DNA of 47,645 bases from Pseudomonadales bacterium (GTDB taxonomy: Bacteria; Pseudomonadota; Gammaproteobacteria; Pseudomonadales; Azotimanducaceae). Positions 25,227 to 33,161 of this stretch are shown here, in pieces (the stretch's first letter is position 1; each line of letters begins with the position of its first letter). The notes under the pieces were generated by a model. That model saw nothing but the letters and a program-made list of their open reading frames with translations, was not told the origin of the DNA and did not search any database. Made by a program: the position numbers and the translations under genes. Location of the stretch: the NCBI GenBank assembly GCA_022827245.1, contig JAJDTI010000155.1:1-47645 (forward strand), written 5' to 3'.

Positions 25227-26518
25227 TGGCGGTGGAGTCGCGTGGAATGATACAGCCGGGCAGCAACTCCCTGCGGAAGATCGCGGTGGTCGGCCGGGGC
25301 ACGGCAGGGTCCCTCGCGGCCGCCAGCGTCACGCGTCTCCACCCCGACGCGGACCACGAGCTGCACCACATCTACGACTCGCGCATCCCCGTCATCGGGG
25401 TGGGCGAGGGCAGCTGGCCGAGCCTCGTGCAGGAAGTGCAACAGTTGACGGGGTTGCCCCACGAGACCGTCCAGCAGCGCCTGAAGGGAACGCGCAAGTA
25501 CGGCGTCGCCTTCGAGGGGTGGGGCCGGCGTAGCCGGGACTTCACGCACTACTTCACCCCGCAGCAGGTGTCCTACGCCTACCACCTGTCCGCCGACCTG
25601 CTGGCGGACATGCTCCACGAGAGCAGCCGCGCGCGGCATATCGACGCGAAGGTGCTCGACATCGCCAGGGTGGACGGCGGCGCGCGGGTGGAGTTCGAGG
25701 GCCGTGCGCCGGAACGCTACGACCTGGTGTTCGACGCCCGGGGGTTTCCCCGGGAACTGGATGCCGACGAGCATGTCGACATCTCCTTCATCCCGACCAA
25801 CACGGCCGTCATCCGCCGCTGCCCCGCGATCGTCGAGGAAACGGCGGGCCCGGTCCTGCAACACACCTACACCCGCGCGGTCGCGCGTCCGCACGGCTGG
25901 ATCTTCGTCATTCCGCTCGCGGTGCACACGTCCTACGGGTACATATTCAACCGGGACGTGACCGGCCTCGACGAAGTCGAGTCTGACTTCGACGCGTTCC
26001 TCCAGTCCGATGGCATGCCGGAGTTCGAGCAGCGCGCCGTCCTCCGGTTCCCCAACTTCGTCCACCGCCGGATCTACGACGGTGCGGTGGCCCGCATCGG
26101 CAACGCCGCGGCGTTCATGGAGCCGCTAGAGGCGACGGCCATCGTGTCCGCGCAGATTCAGATCGGGATGGTGCTCAAGACGCGCCTGGGCCGTTCCGTG
26201 GAGCATCTGGACCGGGACGCGCCGGCGGTGAACCGGTTCCTGGTCAAGAACGTCCTCCGCTACGGGCTGTTCGTCGGCTGGCACTATTCCTGCGGGTCCC
26301 GGTACGACAGCCCGTTCTGGCGCTTCGCGCGCGACCGGACCTGGCCACGGTACCGCTCGGCGGCGGACCCCGCCTCGGTGGACTGCAACGCCCTTGGCGA
26401 GTTCGACGAGATGATCCGGCTGCTGCACCAGCCGGTCATCGACCAGGGTGACTGGCACCGGATGTGCGCGGTCCCGCTCACCAGCTATGCGCAGATGTCC
26501 CAGGGCCTCGGCTGCTAG
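25226..26518 (+). CDS. Tryptophan-halogenase-family flavoprotein
   Basis: 430 residues of the FADH2-dependent tryptophan halogenase family. FAD motif VVGRGTAGS (G23-G28), then GVGEGSWPSL in place of the usual GVGEAT-P. K91 in TRKYGVAFEGW aligns with the catalytic Lys79 of PrnA; E302 in FMEPLEATAI aligns with the catalytic Glu, though the Ser after it is Ala. The diagnostic GWxWxIP is GWIFVIP (224-230), so the second Trp is Phe. It may halogenate an indole, or do other flavin chemistry. Nearest attractive substrate: the only Trp of the LCCCW core; the proteusin brominase SrpI is a precedent for peptide substrates. No flavin reductase is seen. Starts inside the barrel gene's stop codon. Confidence 0.85.
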   Translation: MAVESRGMIQPGSNSLRKIAVVGRGTAGSLAAASVTRLHPDADHELHHIYDSRIPVIGVGEGSWPSLVQEVQQLTGLPHETVQQRLKGTRKYGVAFEGWGRRSRDFTHYFTPQQVSYAYHLSADLLADMLHESSRARHIDAKVLDIARVDGGARVEFEGRAPERYDLVFDARGFPRELDADEHVDISFIPTNTAVIRRCPAIVEETAGPVLQHTYTRAVARPHGWIFVIPLAVHTSYGYIFNRDVTGLDEVESDFDAFLQSDGMPEFEQRAVLRFPNFVHRRIYDGAVARIGNAAAFMEPLEATAIVSAQIQIGMVLKTRLGRSVEHLDRDAPAVNRFLVKNVLRYGLFVGWHYSCGSRYDSPFWRFARDRTWPRYRSAADPASVDCNALGEFDEMIRLLHQPVIDQGDWHRMCAVPLTSYAQMSQGLGC

Positions 26519-26535
26519 CGCGGGCCGCGGACTTC

Positions 26536-27039
26536 ATGCGTATCTCGCTGATCTGGGCCATGGCCAGGAACCGCGTCATCGGACGCGGCGACGGCCTCCC
26601 CTGGCGGCTGCCGAAGGACCGGACGTTCTTCATGTCCACCACCATGGGGAAGCCGGTCATCATGGGGCGGCGCACGTTCGAGACGCTCGACCGGCCGTTG
26701 CCGGGCCGCACGAACATCGTGGTCTCGCGCTCGGGGTTCCGGGCGGACGGCGCCGTGGCCGCGCCGGACCTCGACACGGCGTTCCGGCTCGCGGAAGCAC
26801 GTTGCGCCGCGGACGGGGTCAACGAGTGCTTCGTGGCCGGCGGCGCGGACCTATACGCGCTCTCGCTGCCGCGGGCGGACCGGCTCTACGTGACCCTGGT
26901 CGATGCGGAACTCGAGGGCGACACCTTCTTCCCCCCGGTCGAGTTCGTCGACTTCGAGGTGGTCGCCGTCGAGAACCATCCCGCGGACGACCGGCATGCC
27001 TACCCGTTCACCATCCGCGTATTGGACCGTGTCGCGTGA
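26536..27039 (+). CDS. folA: Dihydrofolate reductase
   Basis: 167 residues. It reduces dihydrofolate to tetrahydrofolate, regenerating the cofactor oxidised by ThyA. Visible: ISLIWAMARNRVIG start, LPWRLPKD with D28 as the catalytic acid, VIMGRRTFE and the NADPH-binding FVAGGADLY. Overall length is standard. It begins 17 bases after the halogenase stop, so it may be co-transcribed with the accessory block. It normally lies next to thyA; here they are separated by about 20.5 kb. Confidence 0.96.
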   Translation: MRISLIWAMARNRVIGRGDGLPWRLPKDRTFFMSTTMGKPVIMGRRTFETLDRPLPGRTNIVVSRSGFRADGAVAAPDLDTAFRLAEARCAADGVNECFVAGGADLYALSLPRADRLYVTLVDAELEGDTFFPPVEFVDFEVVAVENHPADDRHAYPFTIRVLDRVA

Positions 27040-27067
27040 GGGGCGCGCACATCCCGGTGCGGCTGCC

Positions 27068-29005
27068 GTGACCGCTCGCACGAAGACCGTCGCCGTCGCC
27101 GGGCTGCTCTGGGCGGCGGCGTGCGCCGGCCCGACGGCGCCGCCCCAGGACGTGCTCGGAGAGCTCGTCATCGAAGGCGTACCCCCGCTCCCGGGCCCAC
27201 TCGTCACCCGGCTCGAGGCCTACCAGAACACGCGCTCCGCGGTGTTTCTCGGTTGGCTGGGGGAAGGCATCCTGATCAGCACGCGTTTCGGCAACACGGC
27301 GCAACTGCATCGCGTCGACGAGCCGCTCGGCATGCGCAACCAGGTCACGTTCTTCGAGGAACCGGTGGCCGCCGCTGCGGTCAGCCCGGACCCGGACGCC
27401 GAGGGGTTCCTCTACGTCAAGGACGTCGGCGGCTCGGAGTTCTTCCAGTTCTTCTGGCTGGACCTCGTCACCGGCGAGTCGACGCTCCTGACCGACGGCC
27501 GCTCGCGCTACTCCGACATCGCCTGGGCGGCGAGCGGCCGCCGCTTCGCGTACACGACCACCGAGCGGAACGGCGTCGACTGGGACATCCACGTGCGGGA
27601 AATGGGGGCCGGCGTCGAAGGGGGCGTCTCGGTGGCGCTCGAAGGGCGGGGCGTCGGCTGGACGGCGGTGGACTGGTCGCCGGACGAGACGCGCATGCTC
27701 GTGCGGCAGTTCGTGTCCATCGACGAGTCGTACCTGCACGAGGTGGACCTCACGACGGGAACGACGCGCCGGCTCCTCGAGCGCATCGGCCGCGCCTCGA
27801 TCGTGGAGGCGCGTTACGAGAGCGGTGGGGAGCGCGTCCTGTTCACCTCGGACCTGGGCGGGGAGTTCGTCGGCCTGCACCGGCTGGATCTCGGGACCGG
27901 CCGCGTCGAGGCGTTGACCGCGGACATCCGGTGGAACGTGGAGGAGTTCACGGTTTCCCGGAACCGGGAGTGGCTGGCCTTCACGGTCAACGAAGGCGGC
28001 ATGGGGCGCCCGCGCGTGTTCGCGCTCCCGGACCTCGAACCCGTGTCGTTGCCGGCGCTGCCGGAAGGCATCGTCTATGCGCTGGGTTTCAGCGCCGGGG
28101 GCGACGCCCTTGGATTCGTGGTGAACCATGCAGCGGCGCCCGCGGACGTGTACAGCGTCGATCTCGCGACCGGGAGTCTGACCCGGTGGACCCAGAGCGA
28201 ACTCGGGGGTCTCGACGCCGGCGACCTGGTCGCCCCGGAGCTGGTCGACTACCCGAGCTTCGACGGCCGGCGCATTCCGGCGTTCGTGTACCGGCCGCGG
28301 CGTCCGGGCCCGCACCCGGTCCTCGTCAGCATCCACGGGGGCCCGGAGGCCCAGTTCCGGCCCGCCTTCTCGTACTCGACGCAGTTCTTCGTCCACGAGC
28401 TTGGCGTCGCCGTGGTGGCACCGAACGTCCGCGGCTCCGCCGGCTACGGCCGCACGTGGCTGTCGCTCGACAACGGCATCCTGCGGGAGGACAGCGTCCG
28501 GGACATCGGGGCGCTGCTGGACTGGATCGACGCACGCCCCGATCTCGACGGGGAGCGCGTGGCGGTCAGCGGAGGCTCCTACGGCGGCTACATGGTGCTC
28601 GCCTCGATGGTGCACTTCGGGGACCGCCTCAAGGCCGGCGTCGAGCGCGTGGGCATCAGCAACTTCGTCACGTTCCTCACCAACACGCAGGGGTATCGGC
28701 GCGACCTGCGCAGGGCGGAGTACGGCGACGAGCGCGACCCGGAGATGCGCGCGTTCCTCGAGCGCATCTCGCCCCTCAACCACGTCGACCGCATGACCCG
28801 GCCCATGCTCATCTCCCAGGGACTGAACGATCCCCGCGTCCCGGCCGGCGAGAGCGCGCAGATCGTGGCGGCGCTCCGCGCGCGCGACGTGCCCGTCTGG
28901 TACGTGCTGGCGCGGGACGAGGGCCACGGTTTCCGCAAGAAGCTGAACCGCGACTATCAGCTCGCCGCCACGGCGCTGTTCCTGACGCGCTATCTCCTCG
29001 ACTGA
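27068..29005 (+). CDS. S9-family prolyl-oligopeptidase-like serine peptidase
   Basis: 645 residues, GTG start 28 bases after folA. Residues 1-20 are a hydrophobic signal with a weak lipobox-like AAAC, so the protein is exported and perhaps lipid-anchored. The middle (about 60-390) is a beta-propeller with repeated blade segments; the C-terminal 250 residues form the alpha/beta-hydrolase with S504 in SGGSYGGYM, D588 in LNDPRVP and H620 in EGHGF. It probably trims short peptides in the periplasm. Being the second gene beyond the RiPP block it could in principle act on leader fragments, but S9 peptidases are common housekeeping enzymes. Confidence 0.93.
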   Translation: MTARTKTVAVAGLLWAAACAGPTAPPQDVLGELVIEGVPPLPGPLVTRLEAYQNTRSAVFLGWLGEGILISTRFGNTAQLHRVDEPLGMRNQVTFFEEPVAAAAVSPDPDAEGFLYVKDVGGSEFFQFFWLDLVTGESTLLTDGRSRYSDIAWAASGRRFAYTTTERNGVDWDIHVREMGAGVEGGVSVALEGRGVGWTAVDWSPDETRMLVRQFVSIDESYLHEVDLTTGTTRRLLERIGRASIVEARYESGGERVLFTSDLGGEFVGLHRLDLGTGRVEALTADIRWNVEEFTVSRNREWLAFTVNEGGMGRPRVFALPDLEPVSLPALPEGIVYALGFSAGGDALGFVVNHAAAPADVYSVDLATGSLTRWTQSELGGLDAGDLVAPELVDYPSFDGRRIPAFVYRPRRPGPHPVLVSIHGGPEAQFRPAFSYSTQFFVHELGVAVVAPNVRGSAGYGRTWLSLDNGILREDSVRDIGALLDWIDARPDLDGERVAVSGGSYGGYMVLASMVHFGDRLKAGVERVGISNFVTFLTNTQGYRRDLRRAEYGDERDPEMRAFLERISPLNHVDRMTRPMLISQGLNDPRVPAGESAQIVAALRARDVPVWYVLARDEGHGFRKKLNRDYQLAATALFLTRYLLD

Positions 29006-29023
29006 CGACCCGGGGACTGCCGC

Positions 29024-30007
29024 GTGTCCGCCATCGCGATCTGCGTGAATCCCATGTCCGGGCGCGACGTGCGCCGCCTGGCGGCCCGCGCGACCAACAT
29101 GACCCACGAGGCCAAGCGCGACATCGTCGCCCGGGTCGCGGCCGGCGCGGACTCGGTCGGGGTCAGCGACATCTACGTCACCGCCGAGCCCTTCCGCATC
29201 GCCTCGATGGCGTTGTCGCTGTTGCCGCTGTCGGCGCGGGTCCACGTGCTCAGGACGGAACTCCGGCACGACGCGCGCGACACGGAGGCCGCCGTGGCGG
29301 CCTTCCTGGAGGCCGGGATCGGGACCGTGGTCACGCTTGGGGGCGACGGCACCAACCGGGCGCTGGCCCGCGCGGCGCGCGACGTGAACCTCATTCCGCT
29401 CTCGACCGGCACGAACAACGTCTTCCCCACGCTGGTGGAGCCGACGATCGCCGGCATGGTGGCGGGGCTCGCCGCGCGCGGGGCGCTCGACGCGCGTCGC
29501 GAACGCTGCAAGCTCCTGCACGTGCGTTTCTCGGACGGCGTCACGGACCTCGGCCTCGTCGACGCGGCCGTGCTCAAGGGGGACTTCGTCGGCAACCTCC
29601 TGCCGTTCGACGCCGGGAAGCTGGGTCGCCTGCTGCTGACCCGCGCCGAGCCCGACGCCATCGGCATGTCTCCCATCGGGGGACTCGTGGAAGTGGTGGA
29701 CGCGCAGGACGACGCCGGTCTGCTGGTCGAAGTCGGCCCGGGGCGGCCGGTCAACGCCCCCCTCTCGCCCGGACTCTTCGAGCGGGTCGAGATCGCCGGC
29801 GTGACGCGCATTCCGTTCGACACCCCGGTGATGTTCCGGGGCGAGGGAGTGCTCGCCCTCGACGGCGACCGCGATCACTGGCTCCGTGGGGGACGCTCCG
29901 CGACGGTGTCCATCCGGCGCGACGGACCCTGGGTGATCGATGTCCCGGCGGCGATGCGCTGGGCCGTGCGGAACGGACTGCTCGGCAACGGGAGCGGCGC
30001 GGAGTGA
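29024..30007 (+). CDS. ATP-NAD kinase/AcoX-like protein
   Basis: 327 residues, GTG start 18 bases after the S9 peptidase. It has the NAD/diacylglycerol-kinase fold signature: NPMSGRD at the N-terminus, TLGGDGTNR (nucleotide binding) and PLSTGTNN. The arrangement is that of the AcoX/ATP-NAD-kinase-like family rather than NadK itself, being longer with a distinct C-terminal beta-domain (FRGEGVLALDGDRDHWL). Substrate not known for this branch. Confidence 0.85.
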   Translation: MSAIAICVNPMSGRDVRRLAARATNMTHEAKRDIVARVAAGADSVGVSDIYVTAEPFRIASMALSLLPLSARVHVLRTELRHDARDTEAAVAAFLEAGIGTVVTLGGDGTNRALARAARDVNLIPLSTGTNNVFPTLVEPTIAGMVAGLAARGALDARRERCKLLHVRFSDGVTDLGLVDAAVLKGDFVGNLLPFDAGKLGRLLLTRAEPDAIGMSPIGGLVEVVDAQDDAGLLVEVGPGRPVNAPLSPGLFERVEIAGVTRIPFDTPVMFRGEGVLALDGDRDHWLRGGRSATVSIRRDGPWVIDVPAAMRWAVRNGLLGNGSGAE

Positions 30008-30051
30008 AGCGCTGTCTGCCGGTAGCCGAGCGGTTGCCGGGTTCCGGCGTA

Positions 30052-30318
30052 TCAGGCGTCTCTTTCCGCCAGGGTGTCGGGTGACGTCGGGGCCAGGTGC
30101 AGGCCCTCCAGCCGGCTGAGACGCCGCTCGTACCGCTCGTCCATCTTCCGCAGGTCCTCCCGGATCGACGCGAGTTCGCTCTTCACGGGTTCGAGCTTCG
30201 CGTCGAGCTTCGACTCGAGCATGTAGTCGAGCGCGGCGATGAGTCCCGCCAGCACCGTCACGACGGCGCCGGCCGTCACGGCGAGATCCTTGACCCGGGC
30301 CAACGTACGGTCATGCAT
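30052..30318 (-). CDS. Small single-TM coiled-coil protein
   Basis: 88 residues, not assigned to a function. A membrane helix (about 10-32, VTAGAVVTVLAGLIAALDYML) is followed by a charged coiled coil (KLEPVKSELASIREDLRKMD, ERRLSRLE). Such proteins are usually membrane-anchored accessories. It starts 21 bases after the stop of the aspartic protease gene upstream on the same strand, so the two may form a mini-operon convergent to the AcoX-like gene. Confidence 0.7.
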   Translation of the reverse strand: MHDRTLARVKDLAVTAGAVVTVLAGLIAALDYMLESKLDAKLEPVKSELASIREDLRKMDERYERRLSRLEGLHLAPTSPDTLAERDA

Positions 30319-30339
30319 GGGCGACGGCTCGTGTCATGG

Positions 30340-30732
30340 TCAGGCCGCCAACCGCCGCGCGCTCACGGTCGCGACGTCCGGGCTCGCCGGATTCACCACG
30401 ACCCTTCGCGTGCGCGGAATCACCACGAGATCCATGTCCTGCATGGCGATGGCGCCGAGCAGGGGCTGGTCCCCCATGACGAGGGCGCCGCCGAAGCCGG
30501 TCCGGTTGGCGAAGCGCAGTTGCAGGGGGCCGACGTAGGGCACGGATCTCCGGGTGCCGTCGGCCAGGACGATGGTCCGGATTTCCGCTGCCTCGAAACC
30601 GAGTTGCCGTTGCACGCGCGGCGGAATGCACATGAGGTCGCTGCCGGTGTCGGCGAGCGCGTCCATCTCCACCGCGGGCAGATCCGGGCGATGCGGGTTC
30701 CGCAATTCGATCTTCGTCGTGGTCAGTCCCAT
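30340..30732 (-). CDS. Clan AA retropepsin-like aspartic protease
   Basis: 130 residues. The single D28-T-G-S motif in DALADTGSDLMCIP, the flap-like VGPLQLRF and the late LLGAIAMQDMDLVV segment match bacterial single-domain retropepsin-like proteins (clan AA), which act as homodimers. These are often of unknown role and may lack proteolytic activity. It is divergent from fabV, with 226 bases between. Confidence 0.82.
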   Translation of the reverse strand: MGLTTTKIELRNPHRPDLPAVEMDALADTGSDLMCIPPRVQRQLGFEAAEIRTIVLADGTRRSVPYVGPLQLRFANRTGFGGALVMGDQPLLGAIAMQDMDLVVIPRTRRVVVNPASPDVATVSARRLAA

Positions 30733-30958
30733 GGGTCCCTCCGGGTCGACCCCATCATACCGTCGTCGACAATGGCGCCAATGGCCGATGTCGCCCGATG
30801 AGGCGCGACATCGACCACGGCAACCGTGCGAATTCAGCCGGCGTGCGGTCGGGGGGCAGTCGGGGGGCGAGGCGTGGAACGGTGTCGCGTCCGGGTGCTA
30901 CCCTGTCCGGTGCCGCGGGGACGGCGTGTCGGCCCGCGCGAGAGCCCCCGTCACCAGC
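30733..30958. other. Divergent intergenic region
   Basis: 226 bases between the aspartic protease gene (minus) and fabV (plus). It must hold at least the fabV promoter. I see no clear -10/-35 pair, hairpin or repeat. In-frame coding-like sequence upstream of fabV (to about 30554) is not a credible extension because FabV proteins start at the MIVRPRIRG segment. Confidence 0.4.
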
Positions 30959-32134
30959 ATGATCGTCAGACCCCGCATCCGCGGCTTCATCTGCACCACG
31001 GCGCACCCCACCGGCTGCGCGGCCGGCGTGCGGGCGCAGATCGCGCGTGCCGCGCCCCTGGATGCCGGCCCGTCGAAGGCGCTGGTGCTCGGTGCGTCCG
31101 GTGGGTACGGCCTGGCGTCCCGGATCGTCGCGGCGTTCGGGGGCGGTGCGGACACGCTGGGCGTGTCGCTGGAGAAAGCGCCCACGGAGAGGCGCACGGC
31201 CACCGCCGGCTGGTACAACAACGCCGCCTTTGAGGCCGCCGCCGCGGAGCGGGGCCTGTACGCGAAGACGCTTGACGGGGACGCCTTCTCGGACGAGATG
31301 AAGTCGCGGGCGATCGAGGCGATCGGGGCGGACCTCGGACAGATCGACCTCCTCGTCTACAGCCTCGCGGCGCCGCTCCGCCGGCATCCCCGCACCGGAG
31401 AGACGTTCCGCTCGTCCATCAAGCCGCTTGGCGAGGCGTTCCACGTCAAGACGCTCAACCAGGCGACCGGCGAGGTGCACGAGGTGGATCTCGAACCCGC
31501 GACGGCCGAAGAGACCGCCGCGACGGTCGCGGTCATGGGGGGCGAGGACTGGGAGTACTGGATCGAGGCCCTGCACGACGCGAAGCTGCTGGCCCCGGGG
31601 TTCCGTACCGTCGCGTACACCTACATCGGCAGCGAACTCACCTGGCCGATCTACTGGCAGGCGACGCTCGGCAAGGCGAAGGAAGACCTCGACCGCGCCG
31701 CCGTGGCGCTGCGGGAGCGGCTCGCCCCCCTGGACGGAGATGCCCGCGTCGCCGTGCTGAAGGCGGTGGTGACGCAGGCCAGTTCCGCGATCCCGGTGGT
31801 GCCGCTCTATCTCTCGCTGCTGTTCCGGGTCATGAAGGACGCCGGCAACCACGAGGACTGCCTCGCCCACATCGACCGGCTGTTCCGCACCGGCCTGTAC
31901 CCGGACCGCGAGGCCGGCCTCGACGAGGTCGGCCGGCTGCGCATGGACGACTTCGAACTGTCGCAGCCCGTGCAGGAGGAAGTCGTCCGGCGGTGGCCCC
32001 TGGTCGCCACGGACAACCTCCACGAACTCGGCGACCTCGACGGGGTCCGCAACGACTTCCTCGGCATCTTCGGCTTCGGCGTCGACGGCGTGGACTACGA
32101 CGCGGACGTGGATCCGCTCCTCGGGCGCGGTTGA
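30959..32134 (+). CDS. fabV: Trans-2-enoyl-ACP/CoA reductase
   Basis: 391 residues, close to the usual 397-402 of FabV. It catalyses the last reduction in fatty-acid elongation using NADH. The start MIVRPRIRGFICTTAHPTGC is diagnostic, then GASGGYG (nucleotide binding) and the Y232-x8-K241 catalytic pair in TWPIYWQATLGKAK. The ending FGFGVDGVDYDADVDP is standard. Triclosan-resistant ENR class. hemE follows after four bases. Confidence 0.97.
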   Translation: MIVRPRIRGFICTTAHPTGCAAGVRAQIARAAPLDAGPSKALVLGASGGYGLASRIVAAFGGGADTLGVSLEKAPTERRTATAGWYNNAAFEAAAAERGLYAKTLDGDAFSDEMKSRAIEAIGADLGQIDLLVYSLAAPLRRHPRTGETFRSSIKPLGEAFHVKTLNQATGEVHEVDLEPATAEETAATVAVMGGEDWEYWIEALHDAKLLAPGFRTVAYTYIGSELTWPIYWQATLGKAKEDLDRAAVALRERLAPLDGDARVAVLKAVVTQASSAIPVVPLYLSLLFRVMKDAGNHEDCLAHIDRLFRTGLYPDREAGLDEVGRLRMDDFELSQPVQEEVVRRWPLVATDNLHELGDLDGVRNDFLGIFGFGVDGVDYDADVDPLLGRG

Positions 32135-32138
32135 CGGC

Positions 32139-33161
32139 TTGGACTGCGACTTCCTGAAGGCCTGCCGCGGAGAGGCCACGGACCGCACGCCGGTCTGGCT
32201 GAACCGCCAGGCGGGCCGCTACATGCCGGAGTACCACGCGCTCAAGGGCGACACGCCGAGCCTCGAGTTTTTCACGACGCCCGAACTCGCGGCCCGCGCG
32301 ACGCTGGACGCGCAGCGTATCCTGGGCGTGGACGCCGCCATCGTCTTCGCGGACCTGTTGCCGATGCTGGTGCCGATGGGGCTCGAACTCGACTACAAGG
32401 CCGGGGAAGGGCCGGTCTTCGCGCGGCCCGTACGACGTGCGGCCGACGTCGAACGGCTGGCCGTGCCGCCGGCCGAGGAGGGAACGGGCTACATCGCGGA
32501 GACGATCGCGGGGGTCCTCGACGGCCTGCCTGGCGACGTGCCCCTGATCGGCTTCGCGGGCGCGCCGTTCACCCTGGCGTCGTACGCCATCGAGGGTCGC
32601 GGCTCCCGCAACTACCTGCACGTGAAGCGGATGATGTACAGCGCTCCGCACCTGTGGCAGGCGCTCATGGACAAGCTGGTCGATGCCGTGGCCGGTTACG
32701 TGGCGCTGCAGATCGACAGCGGCGTGCACGCCGTGCAACTCTTCGACAGTTGGGTGGGATGCCTGTCGCTGGCGGACTACCGGCGCTTCGTCCTGCCGAG
32801 CACGCAGCGGCTCATGGCGAGGATCGGCGGTCGGGTGCCCGTGATCTACTTCGGCACGGCCAACAGCCACCTGGTGGACGCGATGTACGAGGCGGGACCG
32901 GACTTCCTCGCGCTCGACTGGCGGACGCCCCTCGCGGCGACGTGGGACCGCCTGGGGATGCCGGCCGTCCAGGGCAACATGGACCCGATGGCGTTGTGCG
33001 CGGACCGCGCCACGGTGGCGGAACACGCGCGGCGCGTGCTGGACGAGGCGGACGGTCGCCCCGGGCACATCTTCAACCTCGGCCACGGCATCGTACCCGA
33101 GACCCCGGTCGACAACGTCAGGTTCCTGGTCGACTTCGTGCACGAGGCCTCCGCGCGGTGA
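32139..33161 (+). CDS. hemE: Uroporphyrinogen decarboxylase
   Basis: 340 residues. It removes four acetate carboxyls from uroporphyrinogen III in heme synthesis. The signature PVWLNRQAGRYMPEYH has Asn where Met is usual (WLMRQAGRY), a mild change. GFAGAPFTLASYAIEG, LFDSWVG and NLGHGI are intact. A TTG start at 32139 is chosen, because the next Met is inside the signature and GTT precedes. It is coupled to fabV upstream and overlaps the TonB receptor start by four bases. Confidence 0.96.
   Translation: MDCDFLKACRGEATDRTPVWLNRQAGRYMPEYHALKGDTPSLEFFTTPELAARATLDAQRILGVDAAIVFADLLPMLVPMGLELDYKAGEGPVFARPVRRAADVERLAVPPAEEGTGYIAETIAGVLDGLPGDVPLIGFAGAPFTLASYAIEGRGSRNYLHVKRMMYSAPHLWQALMDKLVDAVAGYVALQIDSGVHAVQLFDSWVGCLSLADYRRFVLPSTQRLMARIGGRVPVIYFGTANSHLVDAMYEAGPDFLALDWRTPLAATWDRLGMPAVQGNMDPMALCADRATVAEHARRVLDEADGRPGHIFNLGHGIVPETPVDNVRFLVDFVHEASAR

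Noticed and set aside
27008..29878. Very long open frame (956 codons) on the minus strand
   Set aside because: It is the antisense shadow of the folA end, S9 peptidase and AcoX-like genes, low-complexity in composition and without domain motifs.
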